Shown: one piece after another, positions 44,368-53,082 of the stretch
How positions within the stretch are numbered: position 1 is the first letter of the stretch
How the letters are laid out: each line of letters starts with the position of its first letter
Source: Loktanella sp. 5RATIMAR09
GTDB lineage: Bacteria; Pseudomonadota; Alphaproteobacteria; Rhodobacterales; Rhodobacteraceae
Assembly (NCBI RefSeq): GCF_001419985.1
Contig: NZ_LJAL01000003.1
Span: 186,001 to 250,000, forward strand
Reading direction: 5' to 3'
DNA length: 64,000 nt
Program-made: the position numbers and the translations under genes
The notes under the pieces: generated by a model
What the model was told of the DNA's origin: nothing
The model's database searches: none
The model's input: the letters and a program-made list of their open reading frames with translations, nothing else

Positions 44368-45339
44368 ATGGTGCGTCGCGCAGTGGTCAAAGGGGTTGGT
44401 CATTACCTTCCCGAACGCGTGGTTCTGAACGCTGAATTCGAAAAAACACTCGATACCTCTGATGAATGGATCAAAACGCGGTCCGGTATCGAACGGCGGC
44501 ACTTTGCAGCCGAAGGTGAAACAACATCCGATCTTGCGATCAAGGCCGCCAAGGCTGCGCTTGAAATGGCGGGCATGGACGGCAACGATATCGACGCGAT
44601 CGTGCTGGCCACATCAACCGCTGATCTGACATTCCCCTCTGCAGCCACAATGGTCCAAAATGCCATCGGCAACACATCGGGCTATGCCTTTGATGTCCAA
44701 GCGGTTTGTGCCGGTTTTGTCTATGCAATGTCGAACGCCAATGCGCTGATTGTGTCGGGGCAAGCGAACCGCGTGCTGGTGATCGGTGCCGAAACATTCA
44801 GCCGGATCATGGATTGGACCGACCGCGCGACCTGCGTCCTTTTTGGTGATGGCGCTGGGGCGTTGATCCTTGAGGCCGAAGACGGTGTTGGAGAGAACAC
44901 GGATCGCGGCATTCTGTCTGTCGATCTGAATTCCGACGGGCGCTACAAAGACCTGCTTTATGTCGACGGCGGCGTGTCGACCCAGAACTCTGGCATGTTG
45001 CGGATGAAAGGCAGCGAGCTTTTCCGCCATGCGGTCGAGAAACTGGCGCAGACTGCGGATGCGGCATTGGAAAAGGTGGGGCTTGGCGCGGATGATATCG
45101 ATTGGGTCGTGCCGCATCAGGCCAATATCCGGATCATCCAGTCCACCGCAAAAAAGCTGGGCGTGGGCATGGACCGCGTGATTGTGACCGTGCAGGATCA
45201 CGGCAACACGTCGGCGGCATCGATTCCCCTCGCACTTTCGGTTGGTGTCCAAAACGGGCAAATCAAACCGGGTGATCTGCTTGTGACCGAGGCAATCGGC
45301 GGCGGATTGGCATGGGGCGCGGTTGTCATCCGGTGGTAA
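44368..45339 (+). CDS. fabH: Beta-ketoacyl-ACP synthase III FabH
   Basis: A 323-residue KAS III that starts fatty acid synthesis from acetyl-CoA and malonyl-ACP. The triad is Cys114 (QAVCAGF), the histidine of VPHQANIRI and the asparagine of DHGNTSAAS. The typical start VVKGVGHYLPERVV is present. It is the lipid-synthesis partner of plsX, two bases away. Confidence 0.98.
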   Translation: MVRRAVVKGVGHYLPERVVLNAEFEKTLDTSDEWIKTRSGIERRHFAAEGETTSDLAIKAAKAALEMAGMDGNDIDAIVLATSTADLTFPSAATMVQNAIGNTSGYAFDVQAVCAGFVYAMSNANALIVSGQANRVLVIGAETFSRIMDWTDRATCVLFGDGAGALILEAEDGVGENTDRGILSVDLNSDGRYKDLLYVDGGVSTQNSGMLRMKGSELFRHAVEKLAQTADAALEKVGLGADDIDWVVPHQANIRIIQSTAKKLGVGMDRVIVTVQDHGNTSAASIPLALSVGVQNGQIKPGDLLVTEAIGGGLAWGAVVIRW

Positions 45340-45383
45340 AGGCCGGAAACACGCTGTTCACTGTGCTTGCCAAGCCGTTGTTA

Positions 45384-45413
45384 TTGACTCTGAAAATAGG
45401 CTGCGCCTATGCT
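45384..45413 (+). promoter_or_regulatory. Likely ihfA promoter
   Basis: TTGACT (45384-45389) and TATGCT (45408-45413) are 18 bases apart in the 100-base gap before ihfA, a good match to the sigma-70 consensus. It would let ihfA-merR be expressed separately from the lipid genes. Confidence 0.5.
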
Positions 45414-45439
45414 CTGTGAAATTGTGAGGGGTGCAGACG

Positions 45440-45742
45440 ATGGCTGACAAGACTTTGACGCGGATGGATTTGGCGGATGCAGTGCACAGTCAGGTCGGGC
45501 TTTCGCGCAACGACAGCGCCGATCTGGTTGAAAGCGTCCTGACGCATGTGTCTGACAGCCTTGTCGGCGGTGAAACGGTCAAGATTTCCTCTTTCGGCAC
45601 TTTTTCCGTCCGCGAAAAAGCCGCCCGCATTGGCCGCAATCCCAAAACCGGCGAAGAAGTGCCAATCCACCCCCGCCGTGTGCTGACATTCCGCCCCTCG
45701 CATCTGATGAAAGATCGCGTTGCAGACGGGAACAAGCGCTAG
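45440..45742 (+). CDS. ihfA: Integration host factor subunit alpha
   Basis: A 100-residue HU/IHF-family DNA-bending protein. [30 protein letters not shown] contains the arm with the intercalating proline (in part: [12 protein letters not shown]), and the start [12 protein letters not shown] is typical of alphaproteobacterial IHF alpha. The ATG preceded by GAGGGG was chosen over a GTG three codons upstream. It lies three bases before the MerR gene. Confidence 0.95.
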   Translation: MADKTLTRMDLADAVHSQVGLSRNDSADLVESVLTHVSDSLVGGETVKISSFGTFSVREKAARIGRNPKTGEEVPIHPRRVLTFRPSHLMKDRVADGNKR

Positions 45743-45745
45743 GTC

Positions 45746-46303
45746 ATGGCCAAAGCCAAGGACGCATTCCGCACGATCAGTGAAGTCGCTGAATGGTTGG
45801 ATACGCCGACCCATGTTCTGCGTTTTTGGGAAAGCAAGTTCAGCCAGATCAAACCTGTCAAAGGCGCCGGTGGCCGCCGCTATTACCGCCCTGCGGACAT
45901 GGAACTGCTTGGCGGGATCAAACAGCTTCTTCACGTTGACGGGCTGACGATCAAAGGCACGCAAAAGCTGCTGCGTGAAAATGGCGTGAAATATGTCGCC
46001 AGCCTCGGGCCGTCAATGACGTCACAGGCCCCTGCCGATGAACCCGCGCCAGCCAAGCCGGTTGAAGCCGCGCCAGCACCTGTAGACGCGCCGCGAGCGC
46101 CGACGCAAGACACCCTGCCCTTCGCTCCAGTGGCACCTGCATTTATGGTCGACCTGCCACTGCCGCCCACGTCCTTGCCTGACGCAAAGCCGCGGCTGAT
46201 CGGGCGCGCGCCTGCTGATTCACGTACCTTGCAAGCCCGCGCTGCACAGATCGCACCACTCTTGGCGCGGCTGGAAGACATTCGTGCGCGGATGCATGGC
46301 TAA
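45746..46303 (+). CDS. MerR-family transcriptional regulator
   Basis: A 185-residue protein. Residues 5-75 form a MerR-type winged helix ([20 protein letters not shown], then [14 protein letters not shown]). The remainder is a Pro/Ala-rich linker and a short C-terminal helix ([20 protein letters not shown]), with no metal-binding cysteines. This ihfA-merR pairing is conserved in alphaproteobacteria. Its targets are unknown. Confidence 0.88.
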   Translation: MAKAKDAFRTISEVAEWLDTPTHVLRFWESKFSQIKPVKGAGGRRYYRPADMELLGGIKQLLHVDGLTIKGTQKLLRENGVKYVASLGPSMTSQAPADEPAPAKPVEAAPAPVDAPRAPTQDTLPFAPVAPAFMVDLPLPPTSLPDAKPRLIGRAPADSRTLQARAAQIAPLLARLEDIRARMHG

Positions 46304-46319
46304 GAGATGTTTTTCGGGC

Positions 46320-46347
46320 TTGCCCTTGGAACCATTTGGGGTATGAA
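46320..46347 (+). promoter_or_regulatory. Possible tRNA-Pro promoter
   Basis: TTGCCC and TATGAA lie 16 bases apart, with the -10 ending ten bases before the tRNA 5' end. The position is right for a stable RNA promoter. Confidence 0.4.
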
Positions 46348-46357
46348 CGCGGTCAGT

Positions 46358-46434
46358 CGGGCTATAGCGCAGCCTGGTAGCGCGTCCGTCTGGGGGACGG
46401 AAGGTCGCAGGTTCGAGTCCTGCTAGCCCGACCA
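46358..46434 (+). tRNA. tRNA-Pro (anticodon GGG)
   Basis: A 77-nt cloverleaf: acceptor CGGGCTA pairs with TAGCCCG, the anticodon stem is TCCGT/ACGGA around CTGGGGG (anticodon GGG), the T loop is GGTTCGAGTCC, and CCA is encoded. The C at position 1 is typical of bacterial tRNA-Pro. Confidence 0.97.
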
Positions 46435-46508
46435 ATCATAACCGCCCGCTTCTGCTGTTGCAGGGCGGGCGTTTTGGTATCCAGACGGAGCCAAAGGGGG
46501 AAGTTGAC

Positions 46509-47588
46509 ATGACAAACGCTGGTGTCCTCGCTGACCATCAAATCCGCGATATGATCGCTGCGGGTGCCATTATGGCCAAAACCCCGATTGAGGCGGGCCA
46601 GATCCAGCCTGCGTCACTTGATCTGCGCCTTGGAACCACCGCATACCGCGTGCGCGCCTCTTTTCTTGCGGGACGCCAGCGCACGGTGCAGGACCGGCTT
46701 TCTGATTTTCAGATGCACGCGGTAGACCTCACCGACGGCGCTGTTCTTGAAAAGGGCTGCGTCTATGTTGTGCCCTTGATGGAGCGTTTGCGCCTGCCCA
46801 AGGGCATGACCGCTGCGGCAAGTGCGAAATCCTCAATCGGGCGGCTTGATCTGCTGACGCGCATTATTACCGATCACGGCATCGAATTTGATCGCGTCCC
46901 CGAAGGCTATGACGGCCCGCTTTATGTAGAGATTTGCCCGCGCTCTTTTTCGGTCGTGGCCCAACCCGGCCAGATGCTGAACCAGATCATCTTCAGACAA
47001 GGCAAAACCCTGATGTCGGACGATGATTTGCGCGCGCTTCATGCGCAGACGCCTATCGTGTCGGGCGACCCTGTGATTTCGGACGGGCTTGGGTTTTCCG
47101 TCGATCTAAAGCCCACGGAAGGCACATTGGTCGGCTATCGTGCCAAGCCCCATACAGGTGTCGTCGATCTGGCGAAAATGAACCACTATGACCCGACCGA
47201 GTTTTGGGAAGAGGTGCATACCAAAGACGGCTGGATCATCCTTGATCCGGGTGCCTTCTATATTCTGGTCAGCCGCGAGGCGATTGTGATCCCGCCGATG
47301 CAGGCCGCCGAAATGGCCCCCTATCTGGCGATGGTAGGCGAATTTCGGGTCCACTACGCGGGCTTCTTCGATCCCGGTTTCGGCTATGCCGAAGCGGGCG
47401 GCGCAGGATCACGCGGCGTGTTGGAAGTGCGCTGCCACGAGGCCCCTTTCGTGCTGGAACACGGTCAGGTCGTGGGGCGTTTGGTTTACGAGCACATGTC
47501 AGCCCTGCCCGCAGCCCTTTATGGCCGCGAGATCAAATCGAACTACCAGGGTCAGGGTTTGAAGCTGTCAAAGCATTTTCAATCGTAG
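46509..47588 (+). CDS. 2'-deoxycytidine 5'-triphosphate deaminase (long, two-domain form)
   Basis: A 359-residue protein of the alphaproteobacterial long Dcd type, roughly twice the length of E. coli Dcd. The N-terminal half carries IQPASLDLRLG and SAKSSIGRLDLL with GPLYVEICPRSF, the dCTP deaminase core; the C-terminal half appears to be a second, diverged copy of the fold (FRVHYAGFFDPGFGYAEAGG). It supplies dUTP for dTMP synthesis. AGGGGGAA precedes the ATG. It directly follows tRNA-Pro. Confidence 0.88.
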   Translation: MTNAGVLADHQIRDMIAAGAIMAKTPIEAGQIQPASLDLRLGTTAYRVRASFLAGRQRTVQDRLSDFQMHAVDLTDGAVLEKGCVYVVPLMERLRLPKGMTAAASAKSSIGRLDLLTRIITDHGIEFDRVPEGYDGPLYVEICPRSFSVVAQPGQMLNQIIFRQGKTLMSDDDLRALHAQTPIVSGDPVISDGLGFSVDLKPTEGTLVGYRAKPHTGVVDLAKMNHYDPTEFWEEVHTKDGWIILDPGAFYILVSREAIVIPPMQAAEMAPYLAMVGEFRVHYAGFFDPGFGYAEAGGAGSRGVLEVRCHEAPFVLEHGQVVGRLVYEHMSALPAALYGREIKSNYQGQGLKLSKHFQS

Positions 47589-47777
47589 CTAGCGCATGAA
47601 CCGCCGTGCGGCGTTCAGGCCCCGTTGTGCTTTACGGGCTGTCTGCTGCGCATTCTTGGACTGTGCGCGCTCTTCGGGCGTCATGTCTTCGGGGCGTTTG
47701 CCACGGTTCGCGGCCATCTCGGTGCCTTTGCGCATCAACATGCGCAGGCCCATGTTGATCAATCGGTTCATATTCAT
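47589..47777 (-). CDS. Small basic protein (62 residues)
   Basis: A short protein starting MNMNRLINMGLRMLMRKGTE, then a charged region (KRPEDMTPEERAQSKNA) and a basic helical tail. GGGAGAG precedes the ATG. It is convergent with the dCTP deaminase gene with no gap between their stops. The composition suggests an amphipathic helical protein that could bind nucleic acid or membrane. Not recognised. Confidence 0.7.
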   Translation of the reverse strand: MNMNRLINMGLRMLMRKGTEMAANRGKRPEDMTPEERAQSKNAQQTARKAQRGLNAARRFMR

Positions 47778-47819
47778 CAGCGTCTCTCCCTGTCTGTGCT
47801 GGTATGTAGGCTCTGCGGA

Positions 47820-48470
47820 TCAATCTTCAAATAATTCGGACTGGTCATCATCATCATCATGATCGTCAGTCTCACCCAAGACCTGTGCCCCCGGTGGTGG
47901 TCGGTTTTCCAAAAGGCCCGCAGAGCGTAGTTCTTTCAGCCCCGGCAGGTCGCGCGCGTTTTCCAGACCGAAGTGGTCAAGGAACCCTTGTGTCACCACA
48001 AACGTTACAGGCCGTCCCGGTGTCATCTTGCGGCGGCCAAAGCGGATCCATTCCAGCTCGATCAACTGGTCGATCGTGCCACGGCTGACGCCGACGCCGC
48101 GGATTTCTTCGATCTCGGCGCGGGTGACGGGTTGGTGATAGGCCACGATCGCCAGCGTTTCGATCGCCGCGCGGCTCAGTTTGCGCGTCTCGACCGTTTC
48201 TTTCTGCATCAGAAAGCCCAGATCGCCCGCCGTGCGGATCGCCCATGCATCGCCCACTTTTACCACATTCACACCGCGCCCCTCATAGCGTTTGCGCAGA
48301 TGGGCAATCGCCTCGGCAGGATCGCAGCCGTGGGGCATCCGGCCCGTCAGTTCGGTGATCGTGACAGGATCGGCGGTGGCAAACAAAATCGCCTCAACCA
48401 TCCGCTCCTGCTCGCCCATGGGCGGCGCTTCAAAGAGGCTTTCGTTCTTCGGGGTGTCTGTCTTAACCAT
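47820..48470 (-). CDS. scpB: Segregation and condensation protein B
   Basis: A 216-residue ScpB, the winged-helix kleisin-associated subunit of the SMC condensin complex. RMVEAILFATADPVTITEL and ETLAIVAYHQPVTRAEIEEIRG (in part: IVAYHQPVTRAEIE) are diagnostic. The tail is Asp-rich. It overlaps scpA by eight bases; the start MVKTDTPKN was chosen because the longer frame lies within scpA. Confidence 0.95.
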   Translation of the reverse strand: MVKTDTPKNESLFEAPPMGEQERMVEAILFATADPVTITELTGRMPHGCDPAEAIAHLRKRYEGRGVNVVKVGDAWAIRTAGDLGFLMQKETVETRKLSRAAIETLAIVAYHQPVTRAEIEEIRGVGVSRGTIDQLIELEWIRFGRRKMTPGRPVTFVVTQGFLDHFGLENARDLPGLKELRSAGLLENRPPPGAQVLGETDDHDDDDDQSELFED

Positions 48471-49257
48471 CACGCGGGTCTTTCTTGCGGATTTCAATCG
48501 GGGCAAACATTTCGCCCTGCCGGATTTCGATTTTACCTTCCTTGGCCAGTTCCAGCGACGCCGCAAAGGTGGCGGCGGTTGTGGAGCGGCGGCGTTGGGG
48601 GTCAGCATCCCAGCCATCGGGCAGGTAGCTGACGATATCAGTCCAGTGGCCTGCAAATCCGATCAAGGACCGCATCCGTTCCAGTGCCTGTTCCATCGTC
48701 ATCACATGCTGACGGTCCATCACAAAGGGGCGGAAATCGTCGCGGGTGCGGATGCGCGCATAGCCCTGCATCAGATCCAGCAGGGTCGCGGTATAGGTCA
48801 CGCGGCGGACGCGCTGCACGTCCTCCGTGATGCCACGGGCAAAGAAATCACGCCCCAACTGGTCGCGCGCCATCAGCTTGGCGGCTGAGTTGCGCATCGC
48901 CTCCAGACGCTCCAGCTGAAACGCGAGGTGTGCAGCAAGCTCTTCGCCCGACGGCCCCTCTTCGGTCGGATCAGGCGGCAACAACAGGCGTGATTTCAGG
49001 AAGGCAAGCCATGCGGCCATCACCAGATAATCGGCCGCCAGTTCCAGCCGCAGCCGCTTGGCCTGTTCGACAAAGGCCAGATACTGACGCGCCAGTGCGA
49101 GAATTGAAATTTGGCGCAGGTCCACCTTTTGCGTGCGCGACAGCGTCAGCAACAGATCAAGCGGGCCCTCGAAAGAACCCACATCAACGATCAGGGCCTC
49201 AGCGGCGACACGCTCGCTGACACTGACCGTGTCTTCTTGAAAATCTTCGCCCTGCAT
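48463..49257 (-). CDS. scpA: Segregation and condensation protein A
   Basis: A 264-residue ScpA kleisin of the SMC complex. The N-terminal FEGPLDLLLTLSRTQKVDL and the C-terminal winged-helix region (TTAATFAASLELAKEGKIEI) are intact. Together with ScpB and SMC it compacts the chromosome. It lies six bases after nagZ on the same transcript. Confidence 0.96.
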   Translation of the reverse strand: MQGEDFQEDTVSVSERVAAEALIVDVGSFEGPLDLLLTLSRTQKVDLRQISILALARQYLAFVEQAKRLRLELAADYLVMAAWLAFLKSRLLLPPDPTEEGPSGEELAAHLAFQLERLEAMRNSAAKLMARDQLGRDFFARGITEDVQRVRRVTYTATLLDLMQGYARIRTRDDFRPFVMDRQHVMTMEQALERMRSLIGFAGHWTDIVSYLPDGWDADPQRRRSTTAATFAASLELAKEGKIEIRQGEMFAPIEIRKKDPRDG

Positions 49258-49263
49258 CTGCCC

Positions 49264-50253
49264 TCAGCCTAAGTGACGGCTAAGTTCCGCTTCCAAGCCT
49301 GCGATGTCAATCTTTGCAGGGGTTTTTCGCTGGGCCAAGGCCCGATTTGCGCGGGTTATTGCGGCAGGCGTCATGTCGCCTGACGCCTGCGCCACCAGCT
49401 TCATTTCATCCGCCTTGCCATTGCAGTGCAGGATGATGTCACAGCCCGCCGCAATACTGGCCGCAGCCCGCTGCGCGATTGTGCCTGACAAAGCCTCCAT
49501 CGACAGATCATCGGTCATCAAAAGACCATCGAAACCGATATCCTTGCGGATCACTTCCATCATTTTGGCGGATGTTGTGGCGGGACCTGCGGGGTCGATA
49601 TCCGAGAAAACGATATGCGCTGTCATGCCCATCGCAATATCGGTGAGAGACGAAAAGGGCGCAAAATCCCATGCCTCCAATTCCGCCCGTGGCGCATCAA
49701 CACGCGGTAAATCCTTGTGGCTGTCGACAGACGCCCGCCCGTATCCGGGGATATGTTTCAGCACCGGCAGCACCCCACCGGCCAGATGCGCATCAGCACA
49801 GACGCGGCACGCATCTACGACAGTTTGCACATCATACCCGTAAAGGCGGTTCTTAAGCACAGGGTGCGTCACGTCCTCTGCAATATCGCCAAGCGGCGCA
49901 CAGTTGGCGTCAATCCCCACATCATGCAATTCGGCCGCGATCAACCGGTTACGGACCCAATGGGCGCGCAGCGGATCAGTGGCGCGCGCCATCTGGTCCA
50001 AGGCGGGCAGGTATTCACGCCAATGCGGGCTTCGCATCCGCTGGACGCGTCCGCCTTCCTGATCAATCAGGATCATCGCATCACGCTGGACCGCCTCGCG
50101 CAGACTGTGCGTCAGGCGGCGCAGCTGATCGGGATTGTCGATATTGCGCGCAAAAAGGATAAAACCAAGCGGCTGGACCTCACGAAAAAAGCCGCGTTCC
50201 CAATCGGTGATTTCCAGCCCCTCGGGGCCGAAAATCGTTGCATTCATCGTCAC
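49264..50253 (-). CDS. nagZ: Beta-N-acetylhexosaminidase NagZ
   Basis: A 329-residue GH3 enzyme of cell-wall recycling, which removes N-acetylglucosamine from anhydromuropeptides in the cytoplasm. KHIPGYGRASVDSHKDLP is the active-site loop with the catalytic histidine, and LLMTDDLSMEAL carries the nucleophile aspartate. The frame opens at a GTG directly after the previous stop; an ATG two codons later is an equal candidate. Confidence 0.93.
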   Translation of the reverse strand: MTMNATIFGPEGLEITDWERGFFREVQPLGFILFARNIDNPDQLRRLTHSLREAVQRDAMILIDQEGGRVQRMRSPHWREYLPALDQMARATDPLRAHWVRNRLIAAELHDVGIDANCAPLGDIAEDVTHPVLKNRLYGYDVQTVVDACRVCADAHLAGGVLPVLKHIPGYGRASVDSHKDLPRVDAPRAELEAWDFAPFSSLTDIAMGMTAHIVFSDIDPAGPATTSAKMMEVIRKDIGFDGLLMTDDLSMEALSGTIAQRAAASIAAGCDIILHCNGKADEMKLVAQASGDMTPAAITRANRALAQRKTPAKIDIAGLEAELSRHLG

Positions 50254-51183
50254 TTAATTGACCACCACGGCAATGCATTCCGCACCTTCGGCCTGCAAAG
50301 CGGCACAGAGGCGGCGCGCTTCGGCGCGGTCCTCAAACCCGCTGGCGCGCAAACGGTACCATGTGGCGCTGCTTTGATTGCTCACTTGAATGACCCGCTC
50401 ACGCCCGGCCATCAGCTCGCCAAAGCGCGATTGAAGACGGTCCCATTCCGCCGCAGCAAGGCTGGGGTTGGGGAAGGCGCCAAGCTGGACAAGGTTCGTG
50501 CCAACGGGAAAAGTTGCCGTATTAACAGCCACTTCGCTGGCGGCCAGCGCAGGTGTTGCTGCAGCAACCGGTGCCGGAATACGCATGTTTGCAGGCCGGA
50601 TCACCGGGCGAACCGAAGTCGCAACACCGGGCACAGTTGCCGGGACGACGTTTGCATCTTGCGCCGCGTCTGCAGCGGTCAGCGGAGGTTCCGTGCTCAA
50701 CGCCGCCAATTGCGCGGCCAGTGTTGTAGCATCATCCTGCACTTCAGGGGCTGCAACGGGCTCATTCTCGAAAGCCTCTGCTTCAAAACCTGTCGTGACG
50801 TCTTCAATGGCCGCTGAGACGGTCGAAATCACCTCTTGCGCGGGTTGCACGTCAAGGTCCTCGGGCGACAATCCGGCCGTGCGCGGGGCCAGAACCAAAC
50901 GATCCTCGGGACCGCCTGCTTCGCCCATCGCCGCGACTTCGTTCACCGACAGCCCCGTATGCGCGGCCACGCCGCCGCCGGGATTGTCGGGAAGAACCCG
51001 CATATCGCCTTCCATCGCGCGGACCACGGGGATCCCGCTGACGTCACGCACGATCAATTTGTATCCCCAAAAGCTTACGCCAAGGATCAGCGCCAGCGAG
51101 AACGCGGCACCTGCGAAGTTGACTAGATTGGTTGAGCGCGGCTCACGTGCCGCCCGGGCGAACCCGTCATCGTATACTGCCAT
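50254..51183 (-). CDS. SPOR-domain membrane protein
   Basis: A 309-residue protein with one membrane segment (about 20-42, FAGAAFSLALILGVSFWGY), a long Ala/Pro/Thr-rich periplasmic linker, and a SPOR domain at about 225-309 (TNLVQLGAFPNPSLAAAEWD, ending CIAVVVN). SPOR domains bind denuded glycan at the division site, so a role in septal wall metabolism is likely, in keeping with nagZ downstream. It sits between argS and nagZ as in many Rhodobacterales. Confidence 0.88.
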   Translation of the reverse strand: MAVYDDGFARAAREPRSTNLVNFAGAAFSLALILGVSFWGYKLIVRDVSGIPVVRAMEGDMRVLPDNPGGGVAAHTGLSVNEVAAMGEAGGPEDRLVLAPRTAGLSPEDLDVQPAQEVISTVSAAIEDVTTGFEAEAFENEPVAAPEVQDDATTLAAQLAALSTEPPLTAADAAQDANVVPATVPGVATSVRPVIRPANMRIPAPVAAATPALAASEVAVNTATFPVGTNLVQLGAFPNPSLAAAEWDRLQSRFGELMAGRERVIQVSNQSSATWYRLRASGFEDRAEARRLCAALQAEGAECIAVVVN

Positions 51184-51257
51184 CTCTGCCTCACTGCGCC
51201 CCAGACCTTGTGGTTTTTCGGGGTCGTTATTTTCAGCTCGATCCGGCGGCCTGTACG

Positions 51258-52997
51258 TTAACGCATCTCTTCCGCCGGAGTGACGCCAAGAATACCCAAA
51301 CCGTGCAAAATAACAATCGCTACGGCCCGAATGAGGGCAATTTTCGCTTGTGTGGCATCTGAGTCACCCTCTTGGACGAAACGCAGCGCCTCATCCGAAC
51401 TGCCTTGGTGGTAAAGCCCGTGGAAATCGGACGCCAGATCATAGAGGTAAAAGGCAATCCGGTGCGGCTCGTGCCCGCGTGCGGCGATTTCCACCAGACG
51501 CGGCCATTCAGCGAGCTTTTTGATCAGCGTCAGTTCCGCGTCGTGGGTCAGACCGGACAGGTCAGCATTGGCCAGTGCAGCGTCAGAGACATCTGTGAAC
51601 GCCGCCGCCTTGGCCACCGCCGAATTCACCCGCGCGTAGGCATAGTTCACATAGAAGACAGGGTTGTCCTTGGACTGCTCCAGCACCTTATCAAAGTCGA
51701 AATCCAGCGGCGCGTCGTTCTTGCGCGTCAGCATGTGGAAACGGGTGACGTTCGGCCCGACCTGATCAACCACATCGCGCAGGGTGACAAAGGTCCCTGC
51801 CCGTTTGGACATCTTGAAGGGTTCGCCGTTTTTATAAAGCTTCACCAGTTGCGTCAGCTTCACATCCAGCGGCACGCGGCCATCGGACAGGGCAGATACC
51901 GCCGCCTTCATCCGCTTGACGTAACCGCCGTGATCGGCGCCAAAGACGTCGATCAACTGGTCAAAGCCACGCTGCACCTTGTCATAGTGATAGGCGATAT
52001 CGGGTGCGAAATAGGTCCACGACCCGTCCGATTTCTGCACGGGCCGGTCCACGTCATCGCCGTGCGCGGTTGAGCGGAACAATGTCTGCTCGCGCGGTTC
52101 CCAGTCCTCGGGCATCTTGCCTTTGGGCGGCTCAAGCGTGCCGCGATAGATCAGGCCCTTGGCGTCGAGTTCGGCAATCGCTTTTTCAATCAAACCGGTG
52201 CCATAGAGCGATTTCTCGGAATAGAAGTTGTCCATCACGACGCCAAGCTGGGCCAGATCCGCGCGGATCAGGTCCATCATCGCGGCGGTGCCGAATTCAC
52301 GGATGTCCTCCAGCCACGCCTCTTCGGGCTGACCGACATAGGCGTCGCCCACCTTGTCCTTTAACGCTTGGCCAACCGGGATCAGATAGTCGCCCGGATA
52401 CGTCCCGTCAGCAAACGCGACCTCTTGGCCGTGCGCCTCAAGATACCGCAGGTACACAGACCGCGCGAGCACATCGACCTGCGCGCCGCCATCGTTGATG
52501 TAGTATTCTTTGGTTACATCATAGCCTGCATAATCCAGCAAACGCGCCAAGGCGTCGCCAAAGACAGCCCCCCGCGTGTGGCCGACGTGCAAAGGCCCCG
52601 TGGGGTTGGCAGAGACATATTCCACCATCATTTTCTGGCCTTGGCCCAGTGCAGACTGACCATAGCCCGCATCGCTGAGCGCGGCCTTCACCACGCCGTG
52701 CCAGACCTGCGGCACCAAGCGCATGTTCAAAAACCCCGGCCCCGCCACTTCGGCCACAGCGATCTGTGGATCCTCCAGCAGTTTCGCGGCCAGCGCATCA
52801 GCAATCACGCGCGGGTTCATCTTGGCCGGTTTCGCCAGCACCATCGCCGCGTTCGTCGCCATATCACCGTGTGCCGCATCGCGCGGCGGTTCAACCGAGA
52901 CAGCAGCAGTAGAGAGCCCGTCAGGCAGCGTCCCTTCGACGACCAGTTGGTCAAGGCAGGCCAGCACACGGGTGCGAATATCGGCAAAAAGGTTCAT
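51258..52997 (-). CDS. argS: Arginyl-tRNA synthetase
   Basis: A 579-residue class I synthetase. The HIGH motif appears as HVGH in SANPTGPLHVGHTRGA and the KMSKS motif as KMSKRAG. The N-terminal Add-1 domain and the C-terminal anticodon-binding domain (PHRIAFYLYDLASDFHGLYH) complete the family length. The start MNLFADIRTRV was chosen because the longer frame overlaps dgt. Confidence 0.97.
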   Translation of the reverse strand: MNLFADIRTRVLACLDQLVVEGTLPDGLSTAAVSVEPPRDAAHGDMATNAAMVLAKPAKMNPRVIADALAAKLLEDPQIAVAEVAGPGFLNMRLVPQVWHGVVKAALSDAGYGQSALGQGQKMMVEYVSANPTGPLHVGHTRGAVFGDALARLLDYAGYDVTKEYYINDGGAQVDVLARSVYLRYLEAHGQEVAFADGTYPGDYLIPVGQALKDKVGDAYVGQPEEAWLEDIREFGTAAMMDLIRADLAQLGVVMDNFYSEKSLYGTGLIEKAIAELDAKGLIYRGTLEPPKGKMPEDWEPREQTLFRSTAHGDDVDRPVQKSDGSWTYFAPDIAYHYDKVQRGFDQLIDVFGADHGGYVKRMKAAVSALSDGRVPLDVKLTQLVKLYKNGEPFKMSKRAGTFVTLRDVVDQVGPNVTRFHMLTRKNDAPLDFDFDKVLEQSKDNPVFYVNYAYARVNSAVAKAAAFTDVSDAALANADLSGLTHDAELTLIKKLAEWPRLVEIAARGHEPHRIAFYLYDLASDFHGLYHQGSSDEALRFVQEGDSDATQAKIALIRAVAIVILHGLGILGVTPAEEMR

Positions 52998-53082
52998 GGT
53001 TCTTCCAACAGCTTTGTTTGACTGGGGTTTACCACCCCGCGTGCGCAGGGCAAGCAGACTTTTATCAAAAGTCCAACCCCGC